Origin: UBA10365 sp041441915
Lineage (GTDB): Bacteria; Pseudomonadota; Alphaproteobacteria; Rhodobacterales; Rhodobacteraceae
NCBI GenBank assembly: GCA_041441915.1
Contig: JASDRS010000020.1
Location: 1 to 15,134, forward strand
DNA length: 15,134 nucleotides
Direction of reading: 5' to 3'
The translations under genes and the position numbers were made by a program. Below the pieces are notes generated by a model, which saw nothing but the letters and a program-made list of their open reading frames with translations, was not told the DNA's origin and made no database searches. Positions 14,245 to 15,134 of the stretch are shown in pieces; position 1 is the first letter of the stretch; every line of letters begins with the position of its first letter.

Positions 14245-14906
14245 TTTTGAAAAGCTCCCTCCATAAAGCCAAGCATGATTTGCCTGATCTTCTCATCGCT
14301 AGCACCCAGCCTTTTAGCCCGTCGCTCTATCACGCGAAGGCCCGCATTTTCGCCCTGACGAATAGTCCCTAAATCGTCATAGGTATCCAATTCAGCAATA
14401 TCATAACGCTTGTAAAATTCGTCTAGGCCTTCTTTGGGAGCAAAAGGTAAGCGCTCCACAACTTCATCTGCCCAGCTTATGTACGCCAGTCGCCGTTCGA
14501 GCGACCAATCAGCTGGAGGTGATTTGCCAATAGCACCAACATTGGAAGTTTTATCTGCAAGTTTAACTAAACTCGCATCGTTGCTCTTATGGGGTGCATT
14601 CTCCACCTGTTTTCTTTTCCGTTCAGCCTTGGGTAGAGATTTATCATCTGTAAGCTCGGCAACAATACTGGCGATCTCATCACCAAAGAGCGAAGCTAGG
14701 TCAGCGGAAGATATTGGCGGACAATCTTCAACAGTGTCGTGTAGCCAAGCTGCTGCGACGGCATTCTCTCCTCCCCCCCAACGCTCAGTGAGGTTTGCTA
14801 CTTCTTTGAGGTGAACAGTGTATGGTTCTTGTGCTGCGCCCTTTCTAAACTGGACAGCATGACGCTCACGGGCAAACCGCTCTGCGCGTTTTATTAGGTC
14901 ACTCAT
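14241..14906 (-). CDS. HD-domain phosphohydrolase resembling small alarmone hydrolases
   Basis: A 221-aa protein whose first ~125 residues match the HD hydrolase domain of RelA/SpoT and MESH1-type enzymes, which remove the 3'-pyrophosphate of (p)ppGpp using Mn2+. Metal-site residues are H32 (VHLKEVA), H56-D57 in WLHDTVEDC, and D118 in VKLADKTSNVGAI; E60-D61 are the ED pair usual in SpoT-type sites. A helical C-terminal part of about 90 residues follows, with no synthetase, TGS or ACT domain. The frame extends to 15011, but ATG 14906 has AGGAGG right upstream and starts the family match. It is coupled to the 63-aa gene. Substrate identity is inferred; other nucleotides are possible. Confidence 0.82.
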   Translation of the reverse strand: MSDLIKRAERFARERHAVQFRKGAAQEPYTVHLKEVANLTERWGGGENAVAAAWLHDTVEDCPPISSADLASLFGDEIASIVAELTDDKSLPKAERKRKQVENAPHKSNDASLVKLADKTSNVGAIGKSPPADWSLERRLAYISWADEVVERLPFAPKEGLDEFYKRYDIAELDTYDDLGTIRQGENAGLRVIERRAKRLGASDEKIRQIMLGFMEGAFQK

Positions 14907-15134
14907 GGACCCTCCTATTTTTGATTTTTGAAGTAAATGGACGTGAAAACGTCTCAATGATTTTTGCAGCGCCAAACTCGTAATTTTATGGAGATTGTGC
15001 GCAGCACTCACAACTAATAAATAGTTAGTATTTTATAGACTACAAGTCCTGAACTGAAATTACTTACTTTGGTAAAAACCTTGCATTTTGAATCCGAACA
15101 GGACAATTTTTTTCAAGGCATTTAAAACCAACTT
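14907..15134. other. AT-rich upstream region of the HD gene, no gene seen
   Basis: No coding region is apparent before the window ends. On the minus strand a TATAAA-like box lies near 15035-15040, and an imperfectly placed inverted repeat ACTAA/TTAGT with seven bases between lies near 15010-15026. Either might belong to the HD gene promoter, which would then have a leader of more than 100 bases. I could not identify a convincing -35/-10 pair. Confidence 0.3.

Overview
The window looks like chromosomal DNA of an alphaproteobacterium, most likely a marine Rhodobacteraceae (Roseobacter-group) member with moderate GC. The grounds are the gene families and their order: rplU-rpmA-GNAT-obgE-proB-proA on one strand, a short Obg without a C-terminal OCT domain, an Ala/Lys-rich tail on L21, an olsB-olsA ornithine-lipid pair, a CtaA-type heme A synthase with Rhodobacteraceae-like N-terminus, and a DUF3553 gene. 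This placement rests on recalled family features, not on a search.

Layout, left to right. 1-323: no gene, with a run of ten G. 324-704 (+): bactofilin. 708-1133 (-): PaaI-type hotdog thioesterase, meeting the bactofilin tail to tail. 1157-1440 (-): a relic of an MFS transporter. 1463-4086 (-): heme A synthase (ctaA) translationally coupled to an M32 metallocarboxypeptidase. 4196-4978 (-): TrmJ-type tRNA ribose methyltransferase. 5097-5717 (+): diverged thiamine-phosphate-synthase-like protein, divergent from trmJ across a spacer holding a perfect inverted repeat. 5732-7323 (-): olsA and olsB, start and stop overlapping. 7452-8292: a decayed zone holding a DUF3553 gene broken by about 270 bp of extra DNA, inside which lies a 67-codon plus-strand ORF with a strong Shine-Dalgarno. 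8293-13547 (-): proA, proB, obgE, a frameshifted GNAT gene, rpmA and rplU, read as one long operon from a promoter near 13682-13710. rplU carries a lysine/alanine repeat tail, and a 100-N assembly gap falls inside that repeat. 13851-13940 (+): tRNA-Ser(CGA). 14053-14906 (-): a small-alarmone-hydrolase-like HD protein coupled to a 63-residue unknown protein. This last block is accessory in character and sits just 3' of the tRNA, a common island insertion site.

Most of the window is housekeeping: ribosome assembly (L21, L27, Obg), proline synthesis from glutamate (ProB, ProA), respiration (heme A for aa3-type oxidase), membrane lipid (OlsB then OlsA) and tRNA modification. The less ordinary signals are the decayed and interrupted DUF3553 locus with its antisense small ORF, the MFS relic, the GNAT frameshift, the L21 repeat tail, and the HD hydrolase/small-protein pair beside the tRNA. 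I found no CRISPR array, no recognisable transposase and no clear defence island. No unmistakable new system is visible; the best candidates are the 67-codon ORF locus and the HD/63-residue pair.
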